DNA of 64,000 nucleotides, taken from CAWBLP01 sp963789495. GTDB taxonomy: Bacteria; Pseudomonadota; Alphaproteobacteria; Acetobacterales; Acetobacteraceae. Below, in pieces: positions 17,914 to 28,340 of this stretch; positions within the stretch are counted from its first letter, which is position 1, and each line of letters begins with the position of its first letter. A program made the translations under genes and the position numbers. Under the pieces are notes generated by a model that searched no databases, was not told the DNA's origin, and saw only the letters and a list, made by a program, of their open reading frames with translations. The stretch spans positions 186,001 through 250,000 of the forward strand of contig CAWBLP010000012.1 of the NCBI GenBank assembly GCA_963789495.1, given 5' to 3'.

Positions 17914-18584
17914 GCGAAACCAAGGGCCTGACCCGCCAGCAGATGGCCGACCGGGCCGCGCTGGAATTCCAGGATGGCTGGATCGTCAATCTGGGAGTCG
18001 GCATTCCGACCCTGTGCTCCAATACCGATATCGGCGATCGCGACATCACCTATCACTCGGAGAACGGGGTGATCGGCTATGGTGGCGTCGCACCGGCGGG
18101 CGAGGAGGACCTCAACCTGGTGAACGCCGGCGGGCAGAACGTCACGCTGAAGCCGGGCGCCGCCGTGGTCCATCATGCGGACAGTTTCGGCATCATTCGC
18201 GGCGGGCATATCGATGTCACGGTGATGGGCGCGTATCAGGTGTCCTGCGGGGGCGATTTCGCGAACTGGAAGCTGACGGGCCAGAAAGGCGGTGGGATCG
18301 GCGGCGCCATGGACCTGGCGGCCTGCGCCAAGCGGGTGTTCATTATCCTGGAACATGTCACCCGCAAGGGTGAGCCGCGGCTGGTGAAGGCCTGCGACCT
18401 GCCGGTGACGGCACGGGGCGTGGTGACCTTGGTCTCTACCAATTACGGGCTGTTCGAGCCGACCGGTGACGGGTTCCGGCTACGGGAGATCGCACCGGGC
18501 TTGACGGTGGAGGAGGTGCGCGCCGCAACCGGGGCGCCGCTGACAGTGCCGGATACGGTGCCGGTAATGCGGCTGCCGGGATAG
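17910..18584 (+). CDS. 3-oxoacid CoA-transferase subunit B
   Basis: A 224-residue beta subunit. The catalytic glutamate sits in the signature HSENGVIGYGG (about residue 51). WIVNLGVGIPTLCSN precedes it and KGGGIGGAMDLAACAKRVF follows. The ATG at 17910 overlaps the stop of subunit A by ATGA, which supports this start over an upstream in-frame ATG at 17880. Together the two subunits form an alpha2-beta2 transferase. Confidence 0.93.
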   Translation: MSETKGLTRQQMADRAALEFQDGWIVNLGVGIPTLCSNTDIGDRDITYHSENGVIGYGGVAPAGEEDLNLVNAGGQNVTLKPGAAVVHHADSFGIIRGGHIDVTVMGAYQVSCGGDFANWKLTGQKGGGIGGAMDLAACAKRVFIILEHVTRKGEPRLVKACDLPVTARGVVTLVSTNYGLFEPTGDGFRLREIAPGLTVEEVRAATGAPLTVPDTVPVMRLPG

Positions 18585-18775
18585 CGCCTGGTCCGGTCTG
18601 GATCCGCTCGCCTTTCGCCAAGGCGGCGGCCCGGGACGTGTCCGTGACCAGATCGCAAACGGGCAGTGTGTCGGTGGGGAGCACGGCAATGCCGGCGGGA
18701 TCGTCGCTGTGCGGTGCGGGCGGTTGGCTCGCGCGGGCCGAAAAATCAGCGGGCGTGAATTCGACTGGGCCGATC

Positions 18776-18861
18776 TGGTGCGGTCGAGAAGACTCGAACT
18801 TCCACGAGGTTACCCCCACAAGCACCTCAAGCTTGCGCGTCTACCATTCCGCCACGACCGC
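18776..18861 (-). tRNA. tRNA-Leu(GAG)
   Basis: Read on the minus strand, the acceptor arms are GCGGTCG (18855-18861) and CGACCGC (18780-18786). Discriminator A and an encoded CCA follow at 18776-18779. The anticodon stem is CAAGC/GCTTG with loop TTGAGGT, giving anticodon GAG. A long class-II variable arm and the T arm (GTTCGAGTC) are present. Length 86 nt is normal for tRNA-Leu. Confidence 0.95.
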
Positions 18862-18894
18862 ACGTGGGATAGGCAAGGCGCTGGGATATAGCGG

Positions 18895-19596
18895 ATGAAT
18901 GATAGCGCTTCAATCGGTCTGACCCCTGCCCCGGAATGGCGCATCAGCGAGGGGCTGACCCCCTATCCAGAGGCCCTGGCCGCGATGCAGGACCGGGTGG
19001 CCGCCATCCGGGCCGGAACCGCGTCCGAGCTGGTGTGGCTGGTCGAGCACCCGCCGCTCTATACCGCCGGCACCTCCGCCCAGCCGGGCGACCTGACCGA
19101 CGCGGGGCGCTTCCCCACCTATCGCGCCGGCCGCGGCGGGCAGTGGACCTATCACGGCCCCGGCCAGCGCACCGCCTATGTCATGCTGGATCTGGACCGG
19201 CCGCATGGCCAGGTGCCGGCGCGGGACATTCGCTGCTTCGTGCACGGGCTGGAGGAGTGGCTGATCCGCACGCTGGACCGGTTCAATGTGCGGGGGGAGC
19301 GGCGGCAGGGCCGTGTCGGCATCTGGGTGGTGGAGCCGGATGGCGGCGAGGCGAAGATCGGCGCCATCGGGGTGCGAGTTAGCCGCTGGGTGACCTGGCA
19401 CGGGATCGCGCTGAATGTCGAACCCGACCTGTCCCATTTCGGCGGCATCGTGCCCTGTGGCGTGCGCGAATACGGGGTGACCAGCCTGGCGGCACTTGGC
19501 ATCACCGCGACGATGGCGGAGGCGGACATGGCCCTGCAGGCGGCCTGGCAGGAGGTGTTCGGCGCCACCGCCGGTGCGCCGGCCTGCGTCGGCTGA
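18895..19596 (+). CDS. lipB: Octanoyltransferase
   Basis: A 233-residue LipB, which transfers octanoyl from acyl carrier protein to lipoyl domains. Signature elements are VEHPPLYTAGTSAQP, GRGGQWTYHGPGQR, the catalytic Lys region EAKIGAIGVR and the catalytic Cys in VPCGVREYGVTSL. It starts 34 bp past the divergent tRNA-Leu with an ATG at 18895. It ends convergently with the RraA-like gene at a perfect hairpin. Confidence 0.94.
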   Translation: MNDSASIGLTPAPEWRISEGLTPYPEALAAMQDRVAAIRAGTASELVWLVEHPPLYTAGTSAQPGDLTDAGRFPTYRAGRGGQWTYHGPGQRTAYVMLDLDRPHGQVPARDIRCFVHGLEEWLIRTLDRFNVRGERRQGRVGIWVVEPDGGEAKIGAIGVRVSRWVTWHGIALNVEPDLSHFGGIVPCGVREYGVTSLAALGITATMAEADMALQAAWQEVFGATAGAPACVG

Positions 19597-19708
19597 CGGG
19601 CCGCCAGCGGGGACCGGGTCGCCGACGCGCTCCCGGAGCGACCCGTTGAATACGTTCCGCATGCAAGCTTGCCGCCTGCTGCCCGGACACGCCGCACCGG
19701 CCCGGGTG

Positions 19709-19739
19709 AGGCATGGCGAGACCGGGCCTCGCCATGCCT
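19709..19739. terminator. Bidirectional terminator hairpin
   Basis: Perfect 12-bp arms, AGGCATGGCGAG and CTCGCCATGCCT, around a 7-nt loop. It lies in the 150-bp gap between the convergent lipB and RraA-like genes, the expected place for a shared terminator. T-tracts are weak. Confidence 0.6.
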
Positions 19740-19749
19740 ATGGTCCGAG

Positions 19750-20445
19750 CTAGTGGATTTCGCCGGACCGCTTGATCGCCTCACGCAGCTTGGCGGCGGA
19801 GAAGTCCGGCGAGCGGCAAATATCCAGGATCACCTTCTCCCGGCGGGAGATCAGGTCGATCGCCGCGGGCAGCTTTTTCACCGAATCGGCCGGCACCACC
19901 ACCGCGCCATGCCGGTCGGCATGCACCACGTCGTCGTGCCCGACATTCATCCCGTGCACGTTCACCGGCTTGCCGAAATCCACCATATGTACATGGGCGT
20001 GGCTGGGGCAGACCGAGCCGCCGATGATCTGGAACCCTTCCGCCCAGGCATCCAGGTCGCGATAGGAGCCGTTGGTGACGCAGCCAAGGGCGCCGAGCGC
20101 TTTGTGCACGGTGGAATGGACCTCACCCCACCAGGCGCCATAGCCGGGGGTGTCGTCCAGGTCCTGCAGGATCACGATGGTGGGCAGATCGGCCTTCTCG
20201 ACATAATCGTACCAGTCCACCCGGTTGGCCACCGGTCCCCGCGGCGGCTCCTTGGAGCGGATCATGCCCACGCGCGCCAGCCCGACGATCGGCGGCAGCT
20301 TCGGCTCGATCGGCACCAGCGGCTGCACGGTGAAGCCGATCGCCCGTCGCTCAGGGTTGGTGATCTCCAGCCCGTTGCAGATGGTCGGCGTGTCCCACTG
20401 CTTCAGCACATCCAGGTCAGCCTGGGTGAACGGCCGCTCTGCCAT
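19750..20445 (-). CDS. RraA-family protein (HMG/CHA aldolase-like)
   Basis: A 231-residue member of the RraA / 4-hydroxy-4-methyl-2-oxoglutarate aldolase fold. The active-site signature GSYRDLD is preserved, followed by PSHAHVHMVDFGKPVNVHG and the metal-site Asp in VVHADRHGAVVVP. Length fits catabolic members such as aldolases or decarboxylases of oxo-acids better than the short RNase-E regulator RraA. No catabolic operon surrounds it, so the substrate is open. Confidence 0.82.
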   Translation of the reverse strand: MAERPFTQADLDVLKQWDTPTICNGLEITNPERRAIGFTVQPLVPIEPKLPPIVGLARVGMIRSKEPPRGPVANRVDWYDYVEKADLPTIVILQDLDDTPGYGAWWGEVHSTVHKALGALGCVTNGSYRDLDAWAEGFQIIGGSVCPSHAHVHMVDFGKPVNVHGMNVGHDDVVHADRHGAVVVPADSVKKLPAAIDLISRREKVILDICRSPDFSAAKLREAIKRSGEIH

Positions 20446-20518
20446 GGCAACGTCTCCTCATGTTCGGAATGATCGACAGTCTCGCCCGCCGCGCGTGTTT
20501 CAGGCAAGCTGCGCCCCT

Positions 20519-21273
20519 ATGAACACGATCGCGCAAGGCGGCAAGGTCCTCTACGGCGCGCCGCTCGGCATCCTGATGCTGGAGGCGAGATTCCCGCGCA
20601 TTCCCGGTGACATGGGCAATGCCGCCACCTGGCCGTTTCCGGTGCTGTATCGCGTGGTGCGCGGCGCCAGTCCGGAACGTGTGGTGCTGCACCAGGCGGA
20701 GGGCCTGCTGCCGGATTTCCTGGATGCCGCGGCCGATCTGGTGGCGCAGGGTGCCGAGGCGATCACCACCAACTGCGGCTTCCTGGCGCTGTTCCAGCGC
20801 GAGCTCGCGGCGCATGTCCGTGTGCCGGTGGCGACCAGCGCGCTGGTGCAGATCCCCTGGGTGCAGGCCATGCTGCCACCTGGCCAGCGCGTCGGCGTGG
20901 TGACCGTGTCCGGCGCCTCGCTGACCCCGCGGCATTTCGCCGCGGTCGGCGCGCCGGAGGACACGCCCTTCGTCGGCACCGAAGGAGGGCAAGAGTTCTT
21001 CCGCGTGCTGATTCGCGCCGAGTCACAGGACCTGGACGTGGCACTGGCCGCGCAGGACATCCTGCAGGCCGGCCGAGACTTGCTGAAGCGCCATCGAGAC
21101 ATCGGCGCCGTCGTACTGGAGTGCACCAATATGCCACCTTATGCGCGCGCCCTGCGCGACGCGCTTCGTGTGCCGGTCTTCGACATCTATTCGCTGATCA
21201 ACTGGGTGCATGCCGGCTTGCGCCCGCGCGATTTTGGCCCCCCGGCCTCCCAGGCAATGATGGCAACACAGTC

Positions 21274-21283
<10 letters not shown>
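20519..21283 (+). CDS. Asp/Glu/hydantoin racemase-superfamily protein
   Basis: A 254-residue protein of the aspartate/glutamate racemase superfamily. The two catalytic cysteines are in TTNCGFLALFQ and VLECTNMPPYARAL. The N-terminal GAPLGILMLEARFPRIPGD matches the uncharacterised bacterial branch with this opening. The ATG at 20519 is used; the upstream in-frame extension to 20225 runs opposite the RraA gene and is not homologous. Its last 10 nt overlap the start of the UDP-xylose synthase gene. Substrate unknown. Confidence 0.82.
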
Positions 21284-22227
<944 letters not shown>

Positions 22228-22246
22228 GCGGAGCGTTCCGCAGCCG

Positions 22247-23275
22247 ATGGACCAGACCCACCGTCCGCCCGACGTGGTGCAGCAGTGCGGCAGGGCGACG
22301 CCCCAGACCACGCGCGTCACGCATGGCGATGCGCCGTTCTTCATTGTCGGCGCCGGCCGGTCGGGCACCACGCTGCTGCGCCTGATGCTGTCAGGGCATT
22401 CCCGGCTGCATATTCCCAATGAGACTTGGTTCGTCCGCCCTTTGGTCGAGCGCCTGCCGCTGACTGGCGGATTGAGCCGCCCGCAGGTGGCAGACGCGAT
22501 CGCGATCATGACTGGCCATGAACGCTGGCCGGACATGGCGTTTCCAGCCGAGGTCTTGCGGCGTGAGGCTCTGGCGCTGACCGAACCATGTCTGGCCGAC
22601 GTGATCGACCTGGTCTATCACCGCTTCGGCGCGGCCAGCGGCAAGCCGCGGATCGGCGACAAGACACCGCACTACTTCATGATCCTGCCGCAGCTCGCGA
22701 CGCTGTATCCACAGGCCCGGTTCATCCACCTGATTCGCGACGGGCGGGATGTGGCGATGTCCTGGATCGATGCCGGTTGGAACCGCTACCACGAGCGCGA
22801 CTTCGAGTGGACACGGACCATGCGGCTGCGGCCGGTCTACGCGGCATCGTCCCTGGCTCCGTCGATCTGCGAAATCCGCTACGAAGCGTTGATCGCGCAG
22901 TCGGAACGCAGCCTCCGCCAGATCTGTGGGTTTCTGCGGGAGGATTTCGAGCCGGCGATGCTGGACTGGCGCGTCCGCGTCGACCAGGTGGCCGAACGCG
23001 ACCGGCATCTGCACGGCAAGCTGGTGCGGCCGCTTGCCGCCGAGGCAATCGCTCCATGGCGACACAAACTCGCCGCCTGGGAATGCTTCGCCATCGAATC
23101 CTGCCTCGGCCGCGAACTTCAGTCGCTGGATTACCGGCTGCGCTTTGCCGCGAGGACGTGGCGGCCGGTGCTGACCCTGACCGGCGCGCTGCTGCGCCTG
23201 GCCTCACCCGCGCTGCGCCGTGGTATCCCCGTCCTGCAACGGTGCCGCATGCTGCCGCGTCGGCCGTATCTGTGA
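22247..23275 (+). CDS. Sulfotransferase-family protein
   Basis: A 342-residue PAPS-type sulfotransferase. The 5'-phosphosulfate loop is FIVGAGRSGTTLLRLML, the PAPS 3'-phosphate motif is RFIHLIRDGRDVAMSW, and IGDKTPHYF lies between them. It transfers sulfate to a sugar or other hydroxyl acceptor. The ATG at 22247 is preferred over a TTG at 22202 that overlaps uxs. GAGCGGAGCG precedes it. No PAPS-synthesis genes are in the window. Confidence 0.85.
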   Translation: MDQTHRPPDVVQQCGRATPQTTRVTHGDAPFFIVGAGRSGTTLLRLMLSGHSRLHIPNETWFVRPLVERLPLTGGLSRPQVADAIAIMTGHERWPDMAFPAEVLRREALALTEPCLADVIDLVYHRFGAASGKPRIGDKTPHYFMILPQLATLYPQARFIHLIRDGRDVAMSWIDAGWNRYHERDFEWTRTMRLRPVYAASSLAPSICEIRYEALIAQSERSLRQICGFLREDFEPAMLDWRVRVDQVAERDRHLHGKLVRPLAAEAIAPWRHKLAAWECFAIESCLGRELQSLDYRLRFAARTWRPVLTLTGALLRLASPALRRGIPVLQRCRMLPRRPYL

Positions 23276-23322
23276 TGGGTGGTGCGCCGAACTGCGCCGG
23301 CGTCGCCGCAACGATCAACCCG

Positions 23323-24585
23323 TCAGGCGAAGCGGCGCGCCGCAAAGGGCGCAAGGTCGATCGCCGGCGGCTTGCCGCTGACCAGGTCCGCCACCAGCCG
23401 CGCTGTAGTGGCACCGGCGGTCAGACCAACATGGCCGTGGCCGAACGCATGCAGGACATCGGAGCAGCCTGAAGCCGGCCCGATGCACGGCAGCCCGTCC
23501 GGAGTCGACGGGCGATGTCCCATCCACAGCTTCACCCGTTCCGGCGGCAGATCGGCTGGCAGGCCCGGATACACATGTCGCGCAAAGTCGCGCAGGATCT
23601 CCGCACGTCGCCAGTTCGGTGCCGCCGCCAGCCCGGCCAGCTCCACCTGGCCCGCAATACGCAACCCCTGCGGGGTCATCACACAACCCATCTTGCCGTC
23701 GCTTGGCATCACCGGATAGCGCGGCTCGATGCCGGGATTCTCGATCAGCGCATGATAGCCGCGCTCGGTTTCCAGCGGCACGCGATCGCCGGCGGCGGCG
23801 GCAAGCTGCTTCGACCAGGCACCTGCTGCGATCACCGCACGATCGCACCCGATCTCACCCGCATCCGTCAGCACGGCGCGCAACCGCCCCTGATCGATGC
23901 GGAACCCCGTGGCCCGGCCACGCTGACGCGTCGCACTCTGCGCGACCGCGTGATCGACCAACGCCGCGACATAGGCGCCGGGATCGCGACACTGGCCGTT
24001 CTCTTCCACCAGAATGGCAAACCGGTAATGCCGGTCCAACGCCGGCTCGCGTTGCCGCAGCTCGTCATCCGACAGTTCCAGCCACTTCACGCCGTTCTCG
24101 CGCCGCAAGCGCCAGGGCAAGGCTTCCGCCTCGAACTCGGCACGGCTTGGGAAAGCGAACAACACGCCCTGCCGCGTGATCAATGCGCCGACCCCGGCTT
24201 CCTCGGCCAGGCGTCGATGCCGATCCGGCGCATCGAGCAGCAACGGGCGCAGCGCGCGCGCCGTGGCGGCAAGCTTCGCCTCACTCGCCCCGGCACGGAT
24301 GAAGCGCAGCAACCACGGCAGCAAGCGCGGCAGATAGCGCCAGCGAATCGCGAGCGGCCCCAGCGGATCGGCCAGATAGTTCGGCACCTTCCGCCAAATG
24401 CCAGGTGACGACATCGGGATCACGGAACTGGGGTTGAGCAGTGTGCCGTTGCCGTAGCTCGCCGCCTGTTCACCGCCCGGTTCACCCGGTTCCAGGATCG
24501 TCACGCGATGCCCGTCGCGCAACAGTTCCACCGCCGTCGCGGCGCCGACGATTCCCGCACCAATCACACAAACATGGAGTGTCAT
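23323..24585 (-). CDS. FAD-dependent D-amino-acid dehydrogenase-like oxidase
   Basis: A 420-residue DAO/DadA-family flavoprotein. The FAD-binding motif VIGAGIVGAATAVELLRDGH is at residues 7-26. NGTLLNPSSVIPMSSPGI follows, as in DadA, and the C-terminal FAD motif is RPSTPDGLPCIGP with HAFGHGHVGLTAG. It oxidises amino groups of amino acids or related compounds. It is the last gene of a long minus-strand run that includes a solute-binding protein 25 bp upstream, so it may act on the imported substrate (inference). Confidence 0.88.
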   Translation of the reverse strand: MTLHVCVIGAGIVGAATAVELLRDGHRVTILEPGEPGGEQAASYGNGTLLNPSSVIPMSSPGIWRKVPNYLADPLGPLAIRWRYLPRLLPWLLRFIRAGASEAKLAATARALRPLLLDAPDRHRRLAEEAGVGALITRQGVLFAFPSRAEFEAEALPWRLRRENGVKWLELSDDELRQREPALDRHYRFAILVEENGQCRDPGAYVAALVDHAVAQSATRQRGRATGFRIDQGRLRAVLTDAGEIGCDRAVIAAGAWSKQLAAAAGDRVPLETERGYHALIENPGIEPRYPVMPSDGKMGCVMTPQGLRIAGQVELAGLAAAPNWRRAEILRDFARHVYPGLPADLPPERVKLWMGHRPSTPDGLPCIGPASGCSDVLHAFGHGHVGLTAGATTARLVADLVSGKPPAIDLAPFAARRFA

Positions 24586-24609
24586 GAAGGAACCGCCGGT
24601 GCTGCGCTG

Positions 24610-26190
24610 TCAGATATTCTTCTTCACGCCATAGAATTGGGGCCATCCTTCAGGGATGTCCGTCATGTAATTGTGGAACGCAGCCGGCAGGTCATACATG
24701 CCCAGCGGCACATAGGATGGATCCTGCCAGAACACGACCTGCATTTCCTCGCATATCTTCTGCTGCGCGGCGACATCCGGCGCGCTGAACCACTCGTTCC
24801 GCAGCGCCTCCATCTTCGGGTTGTTTGGCCAGCCGAACCATGCGCTGGTGCCGTTGCCGCGGATGGCGATGTTCGGCGCCGGCGACACGTTCCCGAATCC
24901 GCCAAGGAAAGTGTAGAAGATGTTCCAGCCGCCCTTGGTGTTGGGCTCCCGGCTGGCACGCCGCTGCACCACGGTGCCCCATTCCAGCGCCTGGAAATCG
25001 ATGTTGAAACCGATCTTGGTCAGCACGTCGGTCGCCACCTGCGCCTCCGCCCAGATCGACGGAATCGTGGTCGCCGCCAGCACGACGATCTTCTCGCCGT
25101 TGTAGCCGGCGGCGGCGAGTTCCTGCTTCAGCTTCGCCAGATCCTTTGGACCCCGTGTCTGCTCCACGCCCACCTTGCTCGCCATCGGCGTGCCCGGAAC
25201 GAAAAGTCCGACATCGGTCTTGATGATCGAGGGTTCGGCGCCGGCGACCGCCTCCATCACCTCCTTCTGGTCGATCGCTCGCAGAACGATGCGGCGGATC
25301 GCCGGATTGTCGAATGGCGGAAACAGGTGGTTGAAGCGCAGGCAGCCGATTTCACCGGTGCGGTCCTTCACTGCGACGGTGATGTCCGAGTTGCGCTTGA
25401 TCTGCGGCACCAGATCGATGGTCGGATTTTCCCACCAGTCCACCTCGCCTTGCAGCAACGCGGCCGATGCTGTGGCGGGATCAGGAATGAAATTCCACAC
25501 CACACGATCGACGTACACGACCTTCGGACCGGCATTGAAGCTGGGCGTGCCGTCCTTGCGCGGCACATAGTCCGGGTTCTTGGTGAACACCACCCGCTGG
25601 CCGGGTATCCGCTCGGACGCCACGAACTTGAACGGGCCGCTGCCGATCGCCTCCGGGATCTGCTTCATCGGATCGGTCTTCGCCAGGCGTTCCGGCATGA
25701 TGGCGCAATAGACCTGCGCCAACGCGTTCGGCAGCAGCGGGAATGGCTTGTTGAGCTTGAACCGGATCACCTTGTCCGACGGTGCGGAAATCTCGTCGAC
25801 GCAGGCCATCAAGGTCTGGCCGAACGGGTCACGCTTGCCGAAGCGCTGGATCGTGGTCGCGCAATCCAGCGCACGAACCGGCTCACCGTCATGGAACTTC
25901 ATGCCATCACGCAGCGTCAGTTCCCACAATTTGCCGTCATTCTCGGTGCGATGGCCGTCCACCATCTGGGGATGCACGTTGAACTGCGCGTCGTAGGCAT
26001 ACAGCGTATCGAACACCGCCAGCGAGTAGTTGCGAGTGATATCAGCCGTGGTCCAGACTGGGTCGAGGGACGCCAAATCGGCGTGCGGCACGAAAGTGAC
26101 CGTCTTCGGCCCGTCGGCCCGCGCGACCCGCGGCGCTGCCAGGGCGGTCGCGCCTGCCAGTGCAGTCTTCAATACATCACGGCGCTTCAT
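24610..26190 (-). CDS. ABC transporter solute-binding protein, family 5 (peptide type)
   Basis: A 526-residue periplasmic binding protein with a twin-arginine-like signal (MKRRDVLKTALAGATALAAP). The mature SBP_bac_5 fold shows LAVFDTLYAYDAQFNVHPQM, the family hallmark WELTLRDGMKFHDGEPVRA and GSGPFKFVASE. It binds peptides, opines or nickel-like ligands for a DppBCDF-type importer. The only such importer in the window is at 31.4-35.3 kb on the same strand. That importer's own binding protein is reduced to a minigene, so this protein could serve it (inference). Start 26190 is chosen by the signal peptide. Confidence 0.9.
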   Translation of the reverse strand: MKRRDVLKTALAGATALAAPRVARADGPKTVTFVPHADLASLDPVWTTADITRNYSLAVFDTLYAYDAQFNVHPQMVDGHRTENDGKLWELTLRDGMKFHDGEPVRALDCATTIQRFGKRDPFGQTLMACVDEISAPSDKVIRFKLNKPFPLLPNALAQVYCAIMPERLAKTDPMKQIPEAIGSGPFKFVASERIPGQRVVFTKNPDYVPRKDGTPSFNAGPKVVYVDRVVWNFIPDPATASAALLQGEVDWWENPTIDLVPQIKRNSDITVAVKDRTGEIGCLRFNHLFPPFDNPAIRRIVLRAIDQKEVMEAVAGAEPSIIKTDVGLFVPGTPMASKVGVEQTRGPKDLAKLKQELAAAGYNGEKIVVLAATTIPSIWAEAQVATDVLTKIGFNIDFQALEWGTVVQRRASREPNTKGGWNIFYTFLGGFGNVSPAPNIAIRGNGTSAWFGWPNNPKMEALRNEWFSAPDVAAQQKICEEMQVVFWQDPSYVPLGMYDLPAAFHNYMTDIPEGWPQFYGVKKNI

Positions 26191-26272
26191 TTTCCTGCGG
26201 CCCCCATGCCTCAACCAATATTCAGCAGCTTAGGTGGCTTCGTTGCGCCCGTCATCCCTGATGATCGGCCGC

Positions 26273-27118
26273 TCAGCCCTCCGAGGCATGCAAGGCCCGC
26301 GCAACGAGCGGAACCGCGGCCGCCGACATGCCCGCGCCGTCATGCCCAACGCCAGGCACGTCGACCAGTGTCCACGCGCAGCGCGTCTGAAGCGCACTGG
26401 CTGCGGCATGGCCGTTTCGCACATAGCTGTGGGCACGCTCATGCCGCGTGGCCCCCTGGCGCATCGAACGTGGTCCCTTTGGAAAATAGCGCCCGGTGGT
26501 CTTGATGTCGCCAGTACCAGTCAGCACCGTCAGCGGAAACACCAGCAGCGCACGCAGCGCATCCGCGTCCAGCGCGGTATCCCCGAGGCCGAACGGCCAG
26601 GGCGTCGCCAGGTCCGGCATGGCATAGGTGCCGGCATTGGCGCTGACCGCAACCGCGACCCGGTCGCGGAAGCCGAACGACAGCATGCGATGGACGAACT
26701 GTCCGCCCGCGGAATGTCCGAACTGACCGTAGCGCTGCCGCTGCGTCACGCCCTGTGCGCGCATCGCATCGAACAGTCGAGGCACGACGCCATAGGTCCA
26801 TTGCGCGCACGGATTGGGCGTGCCATCCGCCGCATGCAGGTTGCCGAAATGATAGCAGAGATAATCCGGAAAGGAGCTTTCCGGAAACTCGATCGCAACC
26901 GCCAAAAGCTCGGCCTCGTCCACGAACCTGCCCCAGTAGTCGCGATAGGCAGCACCATTGCGACCAACGCCGTGATGCACGAACAGCACCGGGGTGGCGG
27001 GGTGATACCGAAGCGGCCGAGCGCTGTGCAGCCATACCGGACGGCCGGGAAACGCGGGATCGTCGTAGCGGACAGTATTGGGCCCGGCATTCGCAATCAG
27101 AGCGTGAAGATCGGTCAT
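26273..27118 (-). CDS. Alpha/beta hydrolase (PHB-depolymerase-like)
   Basis: A 281-residue alpha/beta hydrolase. The nucleophile elbow is GHSAGGQFVHRM (Ser about residue 145). The oxyanion region is FVHHGVGRNGAAYRDYW, and the catalytic His is probably in DVPGVGHDGAGM near the C-terminus. The fold order resembles esterase/PHB depolymerase-like proteins. No signal peptide is seen, so it should be cytoplasmic. It lies between a small conserved gene and the solute-binding protein on one strand. Natural substrate unknown. Confidence 0.8.
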   Translation of the reverse strand: MTDLHALIANAGPNTVRYDDPAFPGRPVWLHSARPLRYHPATPVLFVHHGVGRNGAAYRDYWGRFVDEAELLAVAIEFPESSFPDYLCYHFGNLHAADGTPNPCAQWTYGVVPRLFDAMRAQGVTQRQRYGQFGHSAGGQFVHRMLSFGFRDRVAVAVSANAGTYAMPDLATPWPFGLGDTALDADALRALLVFPLTVLTGTGDIKTTGRYFPKGPRSMRQGATRHERAHSYVRNGHAAASALQTRCAWTLVDVPGVGHDGAGMSAAAVPLVARALHASEG

Positions 27119-27200
27119 GCCGCGAGGGCCCGATCAGCCGGGCAATCGTGTCGCAGGCTCTGCCTCCCACATGGCAATCTCCTGTCGAAACCGGCGGCGT

Positions 27201-27509
27201 TCAGCCGAAGCGCCGACGAGTCTTGCGATGGCGCGCGTACCGCATCGCATCATCCATCGGCGTTGAATCCTGAGGTGGCTGCGTCACCAACGGCGTGAGT
27301 GGCTGATCCGGGAAACGTCCACGCTCCAGAATTTCCAGCGCGTACTCGCGGTAGGTCATGCCCAGCGTCTCGGCGCGCTGCAGGCGCCGCAACGCGATTT
27401 CCCGCGGCGGCGTCTTCCAAGCCCGCTTATGTGCCCGCTTCCAGCACCAATGTCGCCAGGACTCGTCGGGGTCGAGCGGAGGACCGCCATTGTCGCCGAT
27501 CCCCCGCAT
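27201..27509 (-). CDS. Conserved small basic protein (IGDNGGPPL type)
   Basis: A 102-residue protein opening MRGIGDNGGPPLD, then a Trp/Arg-rich stretch (SWRHWCWKRAHKRAWKTPP). A helical section follows that looks like a DNA- or RNA-binding helix pair (EIALRRLQRAETLGMTYREY). I recall proteins with this opening as widespread uncharacterised small alphaproteobacterial genes. The start at 27509 is 7 nt after the coxM stop, and the 15 residues further upstream would overlap coxM. It is the last gene of the cox unit and is intact, unlike everything upstream of it. Confidence 0.7.
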   Translation of the reverse strand: MRGIGDNGGPPLDPDESWRHWCWKRAHKRAWKTPPREIALRRLQRAETLGMTYREYALEILERGRFPDQPLTPLVTQPPQDSTPMDDAMRYARHRKTRRRFG

Positions 27510-27516
27510 CGCCGGT

Positions 27517-28319
27517 TCAGGCTGCCTTTGCCACCGCGCGCCGCGCGACAACACCGATCAGGTGGGCGCGATACTCCGCGCTGGCATGGATATCGCCGTT
27601 CAGCCCATCGGGCGAATTCTTGATGCCGGCGATCGCGTCCGCCGAGAAATTGCGCCGACAGCGCCTGCTCCATCTCCTTCTGCCGGAACACGCCGTCCTG
27701 CCCGGCGCCGGTGATCGCCAGCCGCACGCCGTCCGCGAACTTCGCCACGAATACGCCGACGATCGCGTAGCGCGAAGCCGGATTGCGGAACTTCTCATAG
27801 GCCGACTTCTGCGGAATCGGCAGTTCGACCGCGGTGATGATCTCGCCCTGTTCCAGCGCAGTGGAGAACATGCCGGTGAAGAAATCATCCGCCTTGATCG
27901 AGCGGCTGGTCGGTCTTGATCGTCGCAGCCCAGGGCCAGCACGGCGCAGGGATAGCACGCCGACGGATCGTTGTTCGCCAACGACTGCCGCCGATGGTGC
28001 CACGATGCCGCACCGCCTCATCGCCGATCAGCGATGCAAGATGCTGCAGGCCTGGGATCTTCGCCTTGACCTCGGCATTGCTGGCCACCGTGGCATGGGT
28101 GGTCATGGCGCCAATGGTAACGGTGCTGGCCGAGACGGTGATGCCGGTCAGGCCCAACTTGGCCAGATCGACGATCGACGCTGGGCTTGTTCAGGCGTTG
28201 CTTCAGCACCGGAATGAAGGTCATGCCGCCGGCCAGCGCCTTGGCTTCCATATCCTCGCCCAGCAGCCTTCGACCGCGTCGGCGAGGCTGCCCGGCTTCT
28301 GATAGGCAAAATCGTACAT
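27517..28319 (-). pseudogene. coxM: CoxM-like FAD subunit of a molybdenum hydroxylase, frameshifted
   Basis: Start ATG at 28319 (MYDFAYQKPGS), ribosome site GAGGGAAG. In-order fragments in changing frames give AKALAGGMTFIPVLKQRL (FAD motif), TIGAMTTHATVASN, GDEAVRHRGTIGGS (FAD motif), ANNDPSACYPCAVLALG and DDFFTGMFSTALEQGEIITA. The natural end is VARRAVAKAA at 27517. Frame changes fall near 28269, 28174, 27982, 27927, 27910 and 27647. Restored length about 265-270 residues is close to the family norm. No in-frame nonsense substitution was needed to explain the breaks. It would carry electrons from the Mo site to an acceptor through FAD. Confidence 0.85.
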
Positions 28320-28340
28320 CTTGCTCTTCCCTCGCTCGAA

